A program made the position numbers and the translations under genes. The notes beneath the pieces are model-generated. The model made no database searches and was not told the origin of the DNA. It worked only from the letters and a program-made list of their open reading frames with translations. From positions 1 to 8,873 of the forward strand of contig JABJCS010000332.1 of assembly GCA_018665505.1 (NCBI GenBank): a stretch of 8,873 bases of DNA, in the 5' to 3' direction. This document shows, one piece after another, positions 1 through 6,400 of this stretch. How positions within the stretch are numbered: the stretch's first letter is position 1; each line of letters opens with the position of its first letter. This DNA is from Alphaproteobacteria bacterium (lineage in GTDB: Bacteria > Pseudomonadota > Alphaproteobacteria > UBA8366).

Positions 1-12
1 AAAAGCGGATAC

Positions 13-48
13 AAAAAAACCGCCCGCCGGGATTAACCGGCGGGCGGT
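13..48 (-). terminator. Rho-independent terminator of the solute-binding protein gene
   Basis: Read on the minus strand, a perfect 11-bp G+C-rich stem (arms 20-30 and 37-47, plus an A-T pair at 19/48) closes a 6-nt loop and is followed by seven T residues (13-19). It lies 25 nt past the stop codon at 73-75. It is among the strongest terminators in the window and implies that no transporter subunit genes are co-transcribed downstream. Confidence 0.95.
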
Positions 49-72
49 GAACATCAGCCTGAAGTAGGCGTA

Positions 73-1731
73 TTACTTGTCGAGCCAGACTTGATCGAGA
101 TGCTGGTTCAAATAGTGGCTTGGAGCCTGCTTCCAGCCCTTAACATAGGACCGGTGCGGGTTGATCTTGAACCACCAGTAATTGATCTGGAAGTGCGACT
201 TTTCCCAGAGAACGCGCTTCTCAAATTTACGCATGATTACCGCTTGCTTGGCTGGATCGCCTTCGCGGTTCATCTGCACGTACCAATCATCAAGCTGACG
301 ATCGATGAAGCTGGCGTAGTTGTTTCCAGTCTTGTCTTTTGAAATCCACTTCGCCGCATCAACGACCGGGTTCACGACTGACTGGCAGTTGAAGTCGATA
401 CCAACTTGGTAGGTCTTCTTCTTGCGCAGACCGTCGAACCATGGACCCGTCGGCAGCACTTGCTGCTCAATGTTCAGGCCGATCTTCTTCCACTGGTCAA
501 TCATCCACGTGCCGACGACCTTGTAAGGCTGGTCGACCGCGCGGTTGTGTAGCTTAAAGTCAAGCTTCGACTGACCGGCCTCCGCCAGCAGTTTCTTCGC
601 CATGTCCCGACGGAATTTGTTGTCAGGATTGTAAGGTGGCATTTCCATAAGCTGCTCTTTGGTCGCAGCTAACGGGTGGTTCGGGAACACCACGCCGCCC
701 GGCGTCCGGACCAAAGCGATCTTCGAGAGATACTTTGAACCGCCCCAGCGATCCATCGCTAGGCTAAGCGCTTGTTTGACGCGGGTGTCGGCTGCCGCTG
801 CATGGAATGCCGGTCCACCATTCGCCGTCTTGTTTACGTTGGTCGACGCACCCATGACACAGTTCCAATCGCCTTCCTGGACGGTGATTTTGTCGCCCAG
901 GGCTTTGACCAGATCATCACGCGTTTTCGGCGGGAAGCCGCGGAACTCAATCTGTGCACGGTCGCCTCGAATAGCCTGAACGCGAACCGCCATCTTTGGT
1001 GCGGAAATGGCTTTATATCCATCTAGATATGGCAATGCCTTGCCGTCAGCCCCCATGTGGTGGTAACCGTCGCGACGTTTACCCTCAACAAATGCGCCCG
1101 GCTGATGCTGGACGAATGCAAAGGCACCGGTACCATTGATGTTCTTCTCATGCCACGCCATGCCGTGTTTTTCTAAATCGGCTTTGGAGTAGACAAAGTT
1201 GAACGGAGTGGCCAAAGCCGGCAGGAAGCCAGGCGAGGCATATTTTAGATCGAAGACCACGGTATAGTCATCCGGTGCCGAAACTTTCTCGACCATGCCG
1301 AAAAAACCTTTACGCACCGAGGCTACGCCCTTGCCCGGAAAGATGAGCTTCTTATGCGTCGCTACGACATCGTGCGCGGTCATCTTTTGACCATCATGGA
1401 ACGTAACATTCTTTCTCATCTTGAAGGTATATCGTTTGCCGTCGTTCGTGGCGGTTGGGATATCTCCTTCACAGACATCGCACTGGAAAGCGGTCGGTGA
1501 CTGCGGGTCGTTAGGATCAACCCGCATTAACAAACTGTAGAACGGCCTGATCGGGTGGATCATGCCGAAGGTTGATTCTTTATGCCCGTCGTAAGACGGG
1601 ATCTTACTTCCGACGACGAGATTGAGAACGCCGCCACGCTTTACATTCGCTGCAACGGCGCCGGTCGTGGCACCGAAGGCAAACGCAGCGCCAACGCCCA
1701 TTGCGAGCGCTATTTTGGTCTTACTGTTCAT
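73..1731 (-). CDS. ABC transporter substrate-binding protein, family 5 (peptide/nickel type)
   Basis: Predicted periplasmic solute-binding protein of 552 aa, normal length for the SBP_bac_5 (DppA/OppA) family, which captures oligopeptides, nickel, opines and related solutes for an ABC importer. The ATG at 1731 is chosen because a strong GGAGGA ribosome-binding site lies just upstream and a Sec signal peptide follows at once (K4/K6, hydrophobic core about 7-22, AVA-A cleavage near residue 27). The frame stays open upstream to 1899, but that part is proline/arginine-rich and would precede the signal peptide. The family signature spans about residues 101-130 (YTFKMRKNVTFHDG, then T-A-H-D-V). Four visible mature cysteines (84 and 87 in CDVC, plus WNC and FNC sites) could form disulfides in the periplasm. 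No permease or ATPase genes are nearby and a strong terminator follows, so it is an orphan binding protein here. The ligand cannot be predicted. Confidence 0.93.
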   Translation of the reverse strand: MNSKTKIALAMGVGAAFAFGATTGAVAANVKRGGVLNLVVGSKIPSYDGHKESTFGMIHPIRPFYSLLMRVDPNDPQSPTAFQCDVCEGDIPTATNDGKRYTFKMRKNVTFHDGQKMTAHDVVATHKKLIFPGKGVASVRKGFFGMVEKVSAPDDYTVVFDLKYASPGFLPALATPFNFVYSKADLEKHGMAWHEKNINGTGAFAFVQHQPGAFVEGKRRDGYHHMGADGKALPYLDGYKAISAPKMAVRVQAIRGDRAQIEFRGFPPKTRDDLVKALGDKITVQEGDWNCVMGASTNVNKTANGGPAFHAAAADTRVKQALSLAMDRWGGSKYLSKIALVRTPGGVVFPNHPLAATKEQLMEMPPYNPDNKFRRDMAKKLLAEAGQSKLDFKLHNRAVDQPYKVVGTWMIDQWKKIGLNIEQQVLPTGPWFDGLRKKKTYQVGIDFNCQSVVNPVVDAAKWISKDKTGNNYASFIDRQLDDWYVQMNREGDPAKQAVIMRKFEKRVLWEKSHFQINYWWFKINPHRSYVKGWKQAPSHYLNQHLDQVWLDK

Positions 1732-1807
1732 ATCAGTAATTCCTCCCTGATTTGCGAGGACACCTATTATTAGGCCCCCCGGTTTAAAGCAGCCGCTGTG
1801 TCCTCGC
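1732..1807 (-). promoter_or_regulatory. Structured 5' leader with hairpins around the ribosome-binding site
   Basis: On the minus strand, GCGAGGACAC (1798-1807) pairs perfectly with GTGTCCTCGC (1754-1763), a 10-bp stem enclosing 34 nt. Directly after it, ATCAG (1747-1751) can pair with CTGAT (1732-1736) and places the Shine-Dalgarno GGAGGA in the 10-nt loop, immediately before the ATG at 1731. A long hairpin abutting a short hairpin that displays the ribosome-binding site suggests translational control or mRNA stabilisation. I match it to no known riboswitch class. The pairing is seen in the sequence; the function is inferred. Confidence 0.5.
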
Positions 1808-1911
1808 GGAACCACGGCTCTTAGCATTCTCACGCATACGACCGGCGGAGGCAAGTTGGATTTACCAACAAGTGGGTATGAAAAAGGTAGTTCTTTCAAT
1901 TAGAAAATGGA

Positions 1912-1941
1912 TTGAGAAAACTACTATAAGGATAGTATAAG
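1912..1941 (+). promoter_or_regulatory. Possible sigma70-type promoter for the OmpA-like gene
   Basis: TTGAGA (1912-1917) and TATAAG (1936-1941) are separated by 18 nt in an A/T-rich stretch, the only such stretch in this intergenic region. Transcription from here would give a leader of about 140 nt containing the inverted repeats downstream. Matches of this quality arise by chance in A/T-rich DNA, so this is a candidate only. Confidence 0.35.
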
Positions 1942-2049
1942 ATGAAGGGCTCATTATTGCAGTCTTTAGAATGTACGTATATTGTCCGTGAGGTCGAGCC
2001 GGGTTGCGGTTTTTTTCTATCCGGCTCAGCGGTCCAACGGGGGGCTCAC

Positions 2050-2068
2050 CTCCGTCCAAACGACGGAG
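2050..2068 (+). promoter_or_regulatory. Leader hairpin upstream of the OmpA-like ribosome-binding site
   Basis: CTCCGTC (2050-2056) and GACGGAG (2062-2068) form a perfect 7-bp stem with a 5-nt CAAAC loop, ending 12 nt before the GAGGAA ribosome-binding site at 2081-2086. No T run follows, so it is not a terminator. 5' stem-loops of this kind often stabilise mRNAs of abundant outer-membrane proteins; that role is inferred. Confidence 0.4.
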
Positions 2069-2090
2069 CTCATTGAAATAGAGGAATTGA

Positions 2091-2954
2091 ATGATGATGT
2101 TCAGATTTATCGCCGCATCGCTTGCGATCGGTGCTCTCTCAGCCTGCAGTAGCGGGCTGACGGATAAGGCCGAAAGTATGAAGCCGGGCGACAATAAGTT
2201 TTTGAGCAGCCTGCACGCCGAATACATTGCTTTGGCTAAAGCGGAAAATGATGAAAAAGATTTCTTGGATGCGGATCATTTCGCGTCGAAGGCTATTAAG
2301 GTCGGCGGCGGGACAGCCGTAGGGCCGGATGGCATCAAAAGCCGTAAACTTCCTGCCGGTACCGCTGCAGCGTTAAAGGCGGCCGAGAAACGGCTTAATA
2401 AGGTATTAAAGAGTGGCGCTGCGGACTATGCACCGCAACAAATGGCTAAGGCACAAGCGATGTACGATTGCTGGCTGCAAGAGCAAGAAGAAGGCCATCA
2501 ACCGGATCACATTCGCGCGTGTCGGATTGCATATCTTGACGCCATGGATGCGGTTGACGATGCGAAGCCCATGAAGAAGGCGGCAGCAAAGCCGGCGAAA
2601 AAGAAGAAAAAAGCACCGTTCCTCGGGCCGTTCTATATTTACTTCCCGTTTGACGGTTCCGATCCAGAAGACCCCTTCAACGACGAAATCTTCTCGTTGA
2701 TCATTGGAACGGCGAAGAAGGTTGCCGACAAATCCATCCAAATCACTGGACATACCGACCTTGCGGGTAACAGCAAATATAATATGGTGTTGTCCGAGAA
2801 ACGCGCGATCTCCGTTAAAGCGGCGTTGATCGAGCGTGGCGTGGACGCCAAGCGGATGAACGTCTTTTATCTGGGTGAAGAAAGCCCGGCGACAGCGACG
2901 AAAGACGGTGTTCGGAGCGATAACAACAGACGCGTTGAAATCGTCATCCGATAA
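2091..2954 (+). CDS. OmpA-family peptidoglycan-associated lipoprotein
   Basis: A 287-aa envelope protein expected to be lipid-anchored and to hold the outer membrane to peptidoglycan. A lipoprotein signal with lipobox L16-S-A-C19 opens the protein. The middle part (about 25-160) is charged and probably helical. A Lys/Ala/Pro linker (about 160-175) leads to a C-terminal OmpA domain (about 178-287). That domain carries the motif GHTDLAGNSKYNMVLSEKRA, where D223 and R238 match the pair that binds meso-diaminopimelate in OmpA/Pal proteins, and it ends in R-x-D-N-N-R-R-V-E-I. Three ATG codons stand in tandem at 2091, 2094 and 2097. GAGGAA at 2081-2086 fits the second or third as well as the first, so the true start may be 1-2 codons downstream. 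It is followed at once by a strong terminator, so probably monocistronic. It lacks an N-terminal beta-barrel, so it is Pal-like rather than a classical OmpA porin. Confidence 0.92.
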   Translation: MMMFRFIAASLAIGALSACSSGLTDKAESMKPGDNKFLSSLHAEYIALAKAENDEKDFLDADHFASKAIKVGGGTAVGPDGIKSRKLPAGTAAALKAAEKRLNKVLKSGAADYAPQQMAKAQAMYDCWLQEQEEGHQPDHIRACRIAYLDAMDAVDDAKPMKKAAAKPAKKKKKAPFLGPFYIYFPFDGSDPEDPFNDEIFSLIIGTAKKVADKSIQITGHTDLAGNSKYNMVLSEKRAISVKAALIERGVDAKRMNVFYLGEESPATATKDGVRSDNNRRVEIVIR

Positions 2955-2965
2955 ATAAGATGAAA

Positions 2966-3003
2966 TGACGCCGCGCCCTAAAAAGCGCGGCGTCACTCTT
3001 TTT
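2966..3003 (+). terminator. Rho-independent terminator of the OmpA-like gene
   Basis: A perfect 11-bp stem, TGACGCCGCGC (2966-2976) with GCGCGGCGTCA (2985-2995), closes an 8-nt loop and is followed by CTCTTTTT. It starts 11 nt after the stop codon. The damaged gene downstream begins only 14 nt after the T run, leaving it little or no room for a promoter of its own. Confidence 0.93.
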
Positions 3004-3017
3004 GGACCGAGGGTACG

Positions 3018-3807
3018 ATTAAGAAAATAGCAATTATCGGCGGTGTTCTCGTTGTTGTCATCGTTATTGGCGTGGTTGTTCTGGTTTCGAATCTCGACTC
3101 GATTATTAAGACCGCAGTTGAGGAAGTCGGATCCGAAGCGACACAAGCGAAAGTAACATTGAGTGAAGTCGAAATTTCAGCTGATGAAGGTAAGGCGGCG
3201 CTGCGGGGATTCTCCGTTAGTAATCCCGCTGGGTTCGAAACACCGAGTGCGTTCAAGTTAGGTGAAGTTGCCGTTACGCTCGATATGTTTCGGTAACTGA
3301 AGAGACAGTATCCTCATCTCAGGGCCCGAGGTGACCTACGAATGGAAATCCGATGTCAGCAATCTTAAAGTACTCCAGCGTAATGTAGAAAAGTTTGCCG
3401 GAATCGGTGGCGGTGACAATAAAAGTAGCGGTGGAGAGTCGTCATCTAGCAGCAGCGATCAAGGTGGCAAAAAGCTAATCATCGATCGGATTGTTTTACG
3501 CGATGGCAAAGTGTCCGTCAGAGCGAGTGCTGCATTTCTTAAAGGGAAGAAGTTGGACGCCCCGCTACCGAATATCGAGTTAAAGGATATTGGTAAAAAA
3601 GAAGGTGGCGCTTCTGCCGGTGACGTGATCGCGAAAGTCATGGGTGCGGTGACAGGCGCAGCTGGTAAAGCGGTTGGGTCACTCGGAATAGGTGAATTGA
3701 CATCGGGTGCTACCGATGCGGTTCAAAAAGGTGTTTAGGGTGCGACCGATAGCATCAAAAAAAGTACTGAAGGTGCCACCGGAACCCTCAAAAAAACTGT
3801 TTGGTAA
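3018..3807 (+). pseudogene. Degraded AsmA-like membrane-anchored protein gene
   Basis: Three adjacent reading frames join into one protein-like sequence. It opens with a lysine pair and a long hydrophobic segment (KKIAIIGGVLVVVIVIGVVV), an N-terminal membrane anchor, then a repeat-like beta region (VTLSEVEIS, LRGFSVSNPAGF, VAVTLD). It continues in another frame as SVTEETV (from 3290), then in a third as GPEVTYEWKSDVSNLKVLQRN (from 3322), a Ser/Gly-rich linker, and a helical Ala/Gly tail. This style matches AsmA-related single-pass envelope proteins. Lesions: the expected ATG is ATT at 3018 (GAGGG at 3009-3013 upstream); a 1-nt frame slip near 3285-3290; a second frame change near 3311-3321 with several residues apparently lost; and TAG at 3736-3738, after which the frame stays open and protein-like (GATDSIKKSTEGATGTLKK) to TAA at 3805-3807. 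The GTG at 3072 would discard most of the anchor. Several independent lesions argue for a pseudogene. Sequencing errors could explain some of them but hardly all. Confidence 0.8.
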
Positions 3808-3836
3808 CTAGGACACAAGTTATCAGTTAGATTTAT

Positions 3837-3872
3837 GCCGCCGAACGGTTCTCGCCGTTCGGGGGCTTTTTT
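3837..3872 (+). terminator. Rho-independent terminator after the broken gene
   Basis: An 8-bp stem, CCGAACGG (3841-3848) with CCGTTCGG (3855-3862), extends through one G-G mismatch by three further pairs (3837-3839 with 3864-3866) and is followed by six T residues (3867-3872). It serves the plus strand only; no T run lies on the minus-strand side, so the convergent dioxygenase gene ending at 3894 gains no obvious terminator from it. Its survival suggests the gene upstream decayed recently. Confidence 0.88.
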
Positions 3873-3893
3873 GTGCCCGTTGCATCGGCGGGA

Positions 3894-4754
3894 TTATGAG
3901 CCCGGCAGAATGTGTCGTTTTTCAGAAAGCCTAATGGTAGTTCTTTTGAGAAGTCGATTTTGATTGCTGGCAAACGCATCTCGCCGATGCAGTAAAAATC
4001 CATTATCCCACATAATAATGTCTCCGGGTTGCCAGACATGCCGGTATACAAATGCCGGAGAGGCGGCGTGGGTCGCGAGTTCTTGCAACAGAGACATGCC
4101 TTCATCTTCGGGCATGCCTTCGATACCGGCTGTGGTCGCTGGATCCAAATACAACGCTTTTTGGCCGGTTTCCGGATGAGTATTTACCAAAGGATGATAG
4201 ACATCTGGCGTTTTTCGCCGGACTTCCTCCGGTGTCGTCTCTTGGTCATAGGCGCTGACGCGTTTTGCATAACTGAATATGCCGCGCCGACCGTCGACGG
4301 TTTTCCGAATGGCATCCGGCAGGGCGTGATATGCAAGCGCCAGATTGGCCCACATCGTATCGGGGCCACCAAGTGGGACTTCGACGCCATAAAGGATGGC
4401 TCCTGTCGCTGGCGATGCCATGTAGGATTGGTCGGTATGCCACTCCAACTCTCCGGAACCTAGTCCACCGATTGGATCTCCGGCCGCGTTGCGCATATTC
4501 GAAATGCGGGTGACCTCTGCGTAGTCCGCCGAAGCCCAATCCGCGCGGACAATTTTTTCAGCGTTTCCAAAGAGATTGCTGAAGTTGACGAGCTCCTTCT
4601 CCGACAGTGACTGTCTTCGAAAAACCAGGACCCCGTGGCGACTTAACGTTCTGCTGAGTGTACGCACGGTTTCGTTGTCAAATTGAGACCATATTGATAC
4701 CCCGAGAGCCTCAAACGCGAATTGGCCGTCAATTTGACGTAATTCAATGGTCAT
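3894..4754 (-). CDS. TauD/TfdA-family Fe(II)/2-oxoglutarate-dependent dioxygenase (paralogue 1)
   Basis: A 286-aa cytosolic enzyme, normal length for the TauD/TfdA family, which couples oxidative decarboxylation of 2-oxoglutarate to hydroxylation of a small acidic substrate. The 2-His-1-carboxylate iron site is complete: H106 and D108 in EWHTDQSY, and H256 in the sequence D-N-G-F-L-L-H after WQPGDIIMWD. R267 lies 11 residues past H256, where TauD has its 2-oxoglutarate-binding arginine, and R271 lies 15 past, where TauD contacts the sulfonate. The N-terminal HGVLVFRRQ segment (about 40-48) is also typical. The ATG at 4754 has only a weak, distant GGAG (4767-4770), so expression may be low or conditional. 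The gene diverges from the glutamate dehydrogenase gene and points toward the broken gene. The substrate is unknown: the family includes taurine, 2,4-D, sulfate-ester and secondary-metabolite oxygenases, and taurine specificity should not be assumed. Confidence 0.92.
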   Translation of the reverse strand: MTIELRQIDGQFAFEALGVSIWSQFDNETVRTLSRTLSRHGVLVFRRQSLSEKELVNFSNLFGNAEKIVRADWASADYAEVTRISNMRNAAGDPIGGLGSGELEWHTDQSYMASPATGAILYGVEVPLGGPDTMWANLALAYHALPDAIRKTVDGRRGIFSYAKRVSAYDQETTPEEVRRKTPDVYHPLVNTHPETGQKALYLDPATTAGIEGMPEDEGMSLLQELATHAASPAFVYRHVWQPGDIIMWDNGFLLHRRDAFASNQNRLLKRTTIRLSEKRHILPGS

Positions 4755-4798
4755 GTGTTAAACTAACTCCATTTGCCAAAGCATTTACGCAGTGAATG

Positions 4799-4812
4799 GG
4801 TAAATTTTTACC
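4799..4812. promoter_or_regulatory. Candidate operator palindrome in the divergent region
   Basis: GGTAAA (4799-4804) and TTTACC (4807-4812) form a perfect inverted repeat around TT. It lies 45 nt upstream of the dioxygenase start and about 50 nt upstream of the -35 box of the glutamate dehydrogenase promoter. Position and symmetry suggest a dimeric regulator site that could act on either gene. No regulator gene is in the window and the family is unknown. Confidence 0.35.
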
Positions 4813-4864
4813 TGATATTTGATGACATGACACAGGATAAGTATGTTTATTTGTGGCAACGTCG

Positions 4865-4894
4865 TTGACACCCTTACGTCAGCGATTTCATTAT
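4865..4894 (+). promoter_or_regulatory. Probable sigma70-type promoter of gdhA
   Basis: A consensus -35 box TTGACA (4865-4870) is followed after 18 nt by CATTAT (4889-4894), with the alternative -10 TATACC at 4892 at a longer spacing. Transcription would start about 50 nt before the gdhA ATG. The perfect -35 is the main support; the -10 is imperfect. Confidence 0.45.
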
Positions 4895-4950
4895 ACCAAA
4901 TGGCTTTGCGAAAGGCGTATCACTAATAAATAATTTAGGAGAGATGCAGG

Positions 4951-6318
4951 ATGTCTAAGGTTCATGGTAGTAGTAAAACGCAGGAATATCTTGAAAGGTA
5001 TATGGAAGGAGTAATAAAACGTAATCCGGGGCAACCAGAATTTAATCAAGCTGTTTTTGAAGTTGCCTCTTCTATCTTTCCATATATTGCGGATAAGCCG
5101 CAATATCATGAGAATCAAATATTGGAGAGGATGGCTGAGCCGGAGCGTGTTATATCTTTCAGGGTTCCTTGGACAGATGATAAGGGCCGCATTCGCACAA
5201 ACCGTGGATGGCGGATCCAGTTCAATTCAGCGATTGGCCCATACAAAGGTGGACTTCGTTTTCATCCCTCTGTTAATGAATCAATTCTGAAGTTTCTAGG
5301 ATTTGAACAGACATTCAAAAATAGTCTGACTGGACTGCCCATGGGTGGTGGTAAAGGAGGAGCTAACTTTAATCCAAAAGGTAAATCGGACAATGAGGTT
5401 ATGCGGTTCTGCCAGTCCTTTATGACTGAACTTGTTCGACATATTGGTCCAGATACAGATGTACCTGCTGGAGATATCGGTGTTGGTGGTCGTGAAATTG
5501 GTTATATGTTTGGCCAATATAAAAGAATGACCAATACATTTGTTGGTGTCCTAACTGGTAAGGGATTGGAGTTTGGTGGATCGAAAATGCGGACCGAAGC
5601 TACAGGCTACGGTGCGATTTTCTTTTTGAGAAATATGCTGGCTCAGCACAAGGATACCATTGAAGGTAAGCGTGTTTTGATTTCGGGATCAGGAAATGTT
5701 GCTACTCACGCTGCTGAAAAGTGTTTGCAGTTAGGTGCTAAGCCGTTAACGCTGTCCGACTCTGGTGGTTTTGTCCATTGTGCAGATGGCTTCTCCCAGG
5801 AGCAGATCGACTGGATCAAAGCACTGAAAAACGTCAGGCGTGGGCGGATTTCTGAAGCTGCGGATGAATTTTCTAACATCTCTTTTCATGAGGGTCGCCC
5901 TTGGGGAGTTGAAGGTGATTGCGCAGTGCCATCTGCTACACAAAATGAAGTAAATGCAGAGGAAGCAGCAACACTTATTAAAAACGGAGCAATGGCCATC
6001 GCTGAAGCTGCAAATATGCCTTGTGAGCAGGCGGCGGTTGATGCCTTCATGGCTGCTAATGTGATGTTTGGCCCGGCTAAAGCTGTGAATGCAGGTGGTG
6101 TGGGTGTATCTGGTCTTGAGATGAGCCAAAATAGTGCGCGTATTGCCTGGGATGAAGATGAGTTGCGCAGGCTTCTTGAAAATATGATGAGGGATATTCA
6201 CGATGCGTGTGTTCAATATGGTGAAACCTCAGACGGGCCTGTAAATTACTTAGCAGGTTCCAATATCGCAGGGTTTGTTAAAGTAGCGGATGCAATGCTT
6301 AGTTACGGTCACGTCTAA
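4951..6318 (+). CDS. gdhA: NADP-specific glutamate dehydrogenase
   Basis: Hexameric-type glutamate dehydrogenase of 455 aa (E. coli GdhA is 447). It reductively aminates 2-oxoglutarate with ammonium and NADPH to give glutamate in the cytosol. Hallmarks run in order: GPYKGGLRFHPSVN (96-109) and the glycine-rich GGGKGG (132-137) with catalytic K135; PAGDIGVGGREIGYMFGQY (172-190) with catalytic D175; and the dinucleotide-binding SGSGNVA (245-251). LSDSGGFV (268-275) has Ser after the Asp at the end of the second strand, as in NADPH-preferring enzymes. The C-terminal GGVGVSGLEMSQN motif (382-394) is intact. AGGAGAG (4937-4943) sits 7 nt before the ATG. An overlapping ATG at 4944 opens a 4-codon frame and is too close to the Shine-Dalgarno to matter. 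The gene has its own promoter and terminator. Its codons are visibly richer in A/T third bases (many AAT, GTT, GGT, ATT) than both flanks, suggesting acquisition from a lower-G+C donor. Confidence 0.97.
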   Translation: MSKVHGSSKTQEYLERYMEGVIKRNPGQPEFNQAVFEVASSIFPYIADKPQYHENQILERMAEPERVISFRVPWTDDKGRIRTNRGWRIQFNSAIGPYKGGLRFHPSVNESILKFLGFEQTFKNSLTGLPMGGGKGGANFNPKGKSDNEVMRFCQSFMTELVRHIGPDTDVPAGDIGVGGREIGYMFGQYKRMTNTFVGVLTGKGLEFGGSKMRTEATGYGAIFFLRNMLAQHKDTIEGKRVLISGSGNVATHAAEKCLQLGAKPLTLSDSGGFVHCADGFSQEQIDWIKALKNVRRGRISEAADEFSNISFHEGRPWGVEGDCAVPSATQNEVNAEEAATLIKNGAMAIAEAANMPCEQAAVDAFMAANVMFGPAKAVNAGGVGVSGLEMSQNSARIAWDEDELRRLLENMMRDIHDACVQYGETSDGPVNYLAGSNIAGFVKVADAMLSYGHV

Positions 6319-6319
6319 G

Positions 6320-6336
6320 CTAATATTAGTTATAAT
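6320..6336 (+). promoter_or_regulatory. Palindrome and TATAAT box just past the gdhA stop
   Basis: A perfect 10-bp palindrome CTAATATTAG (6320-6329) is followed at once by a consensus -10 hexamer TATAAT (6331-6336). No good -35 lies 17 nt upstream (GTCACG), so activator dependence would be needed. A transcript starting near 6343 would open with the hairpin at 6343-6364, upstream of the gene at 6401. It may be chance in an A/T-rich spacer. Confidence 0.25.
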
Positions 6337-6342
6337 CATATG

Positions 6343-6371
6343 CCCCGGTCGCTTGCGGCCGGGGTTTTTTT
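6343..6371 (+). terminator. Rho-independent terminator of gdhA
   Basis: A 9-bp stem with one U-G pair, CCCCGGTCG (6343-6351) with CGGCCGGGG (6356-6364), closes a CTTG loop and is followed by seven T residues (6365-6371). Only 29 nt separate the T run from the next start codon, so the downstream gene depends on read-through or on a promoter overlapping this element. Confidence 0.92.
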
Positions 6372-6400
6372 ATGTGGCCGTCATTTGGGGAGAGAAGTGC

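Larger units (their letters stand above)
1732..2090. other. Divergent intergenic region between binding-protein and OmpA-like genes
   Basis: This is 359 nt without a credible gene; it should contain both divergent promoters. From left to right it holds the hairpin leader of the minus-strand gene (1732-1807), a small palindrome GTTGG-ATTTA-CCAAC (1855-1869), an A/T-rich tract with a possible plus-strand promoter (1912-1941), a GAGCCGG/CCGGCTC inverted repeat (1996-2002 and 2021-2027) around a T7 tract, and a second hairpin just before the OmpA-like ribosome-binding site. I could not find a convincing -35/-10 pair for the minus-strand gene. Confidence 0.6.

Noticed and set aside
1855..1869. GTTGG-ATTTA-CCAAC palindrome as an operator
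   Set aside because: Only 5-bp arms with no second copy; expected by chance in a window this size, so it is mentioned only as part of the intergenic region.
1732..1899. 56-residue N-terminal extension of the solute-binding protein
   Set aside because: It would put a signal peptide internally and runs through the leader hairpins; the ATG at 1731 has a strong ribosome-binding site.
2406..3146. 246-aa minus-strand open frame opposite the OmpA-like gene
   Set aside because: It is antisense to a well-supported lipoprotein gene, crosses that gene's terminator, has no ribosome-binding site and reads as unstructured Arg/Asn-rich sequence.
3285..3321. Programmed ribosomal frameshift in the AsmA-like gene
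   Set aside because: There are two separate frame changes, residues appear to be missing between them, no slippery heptamer is visible, and a start-codon loss and a TAG also occur; decay is simpler.
3426..3462. Serine/glycine-rich stretch as a nucleotide repeat or mobile-element remnant
   Set aside because: It reads as a low-complexity protein linker of mixed codons in frame with the rest of the AsmA-like sequence.
4029..4463. 144-aa plus-strand open frame opposite the first TauD-family gene
   Set aside because: It is antisense to a gene with complete catalytic motifs; no domain or ribosome-binding site is seen.
5746..6216. 156-aa minus-strand open frame opposite gdhA
   Set aside because: It lies wholly within a gene with an intact family signature and has His/Thr/Cys-rich shadow composition.
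6290..6400. 37-residue N-terminal extension of the decarboxylase-like protein
   Set aside because: It overlaps the end of gdhA and crosses its terminator; the ATG at 6401 has a good Shine-Dalgarno and family-like N-terminus.
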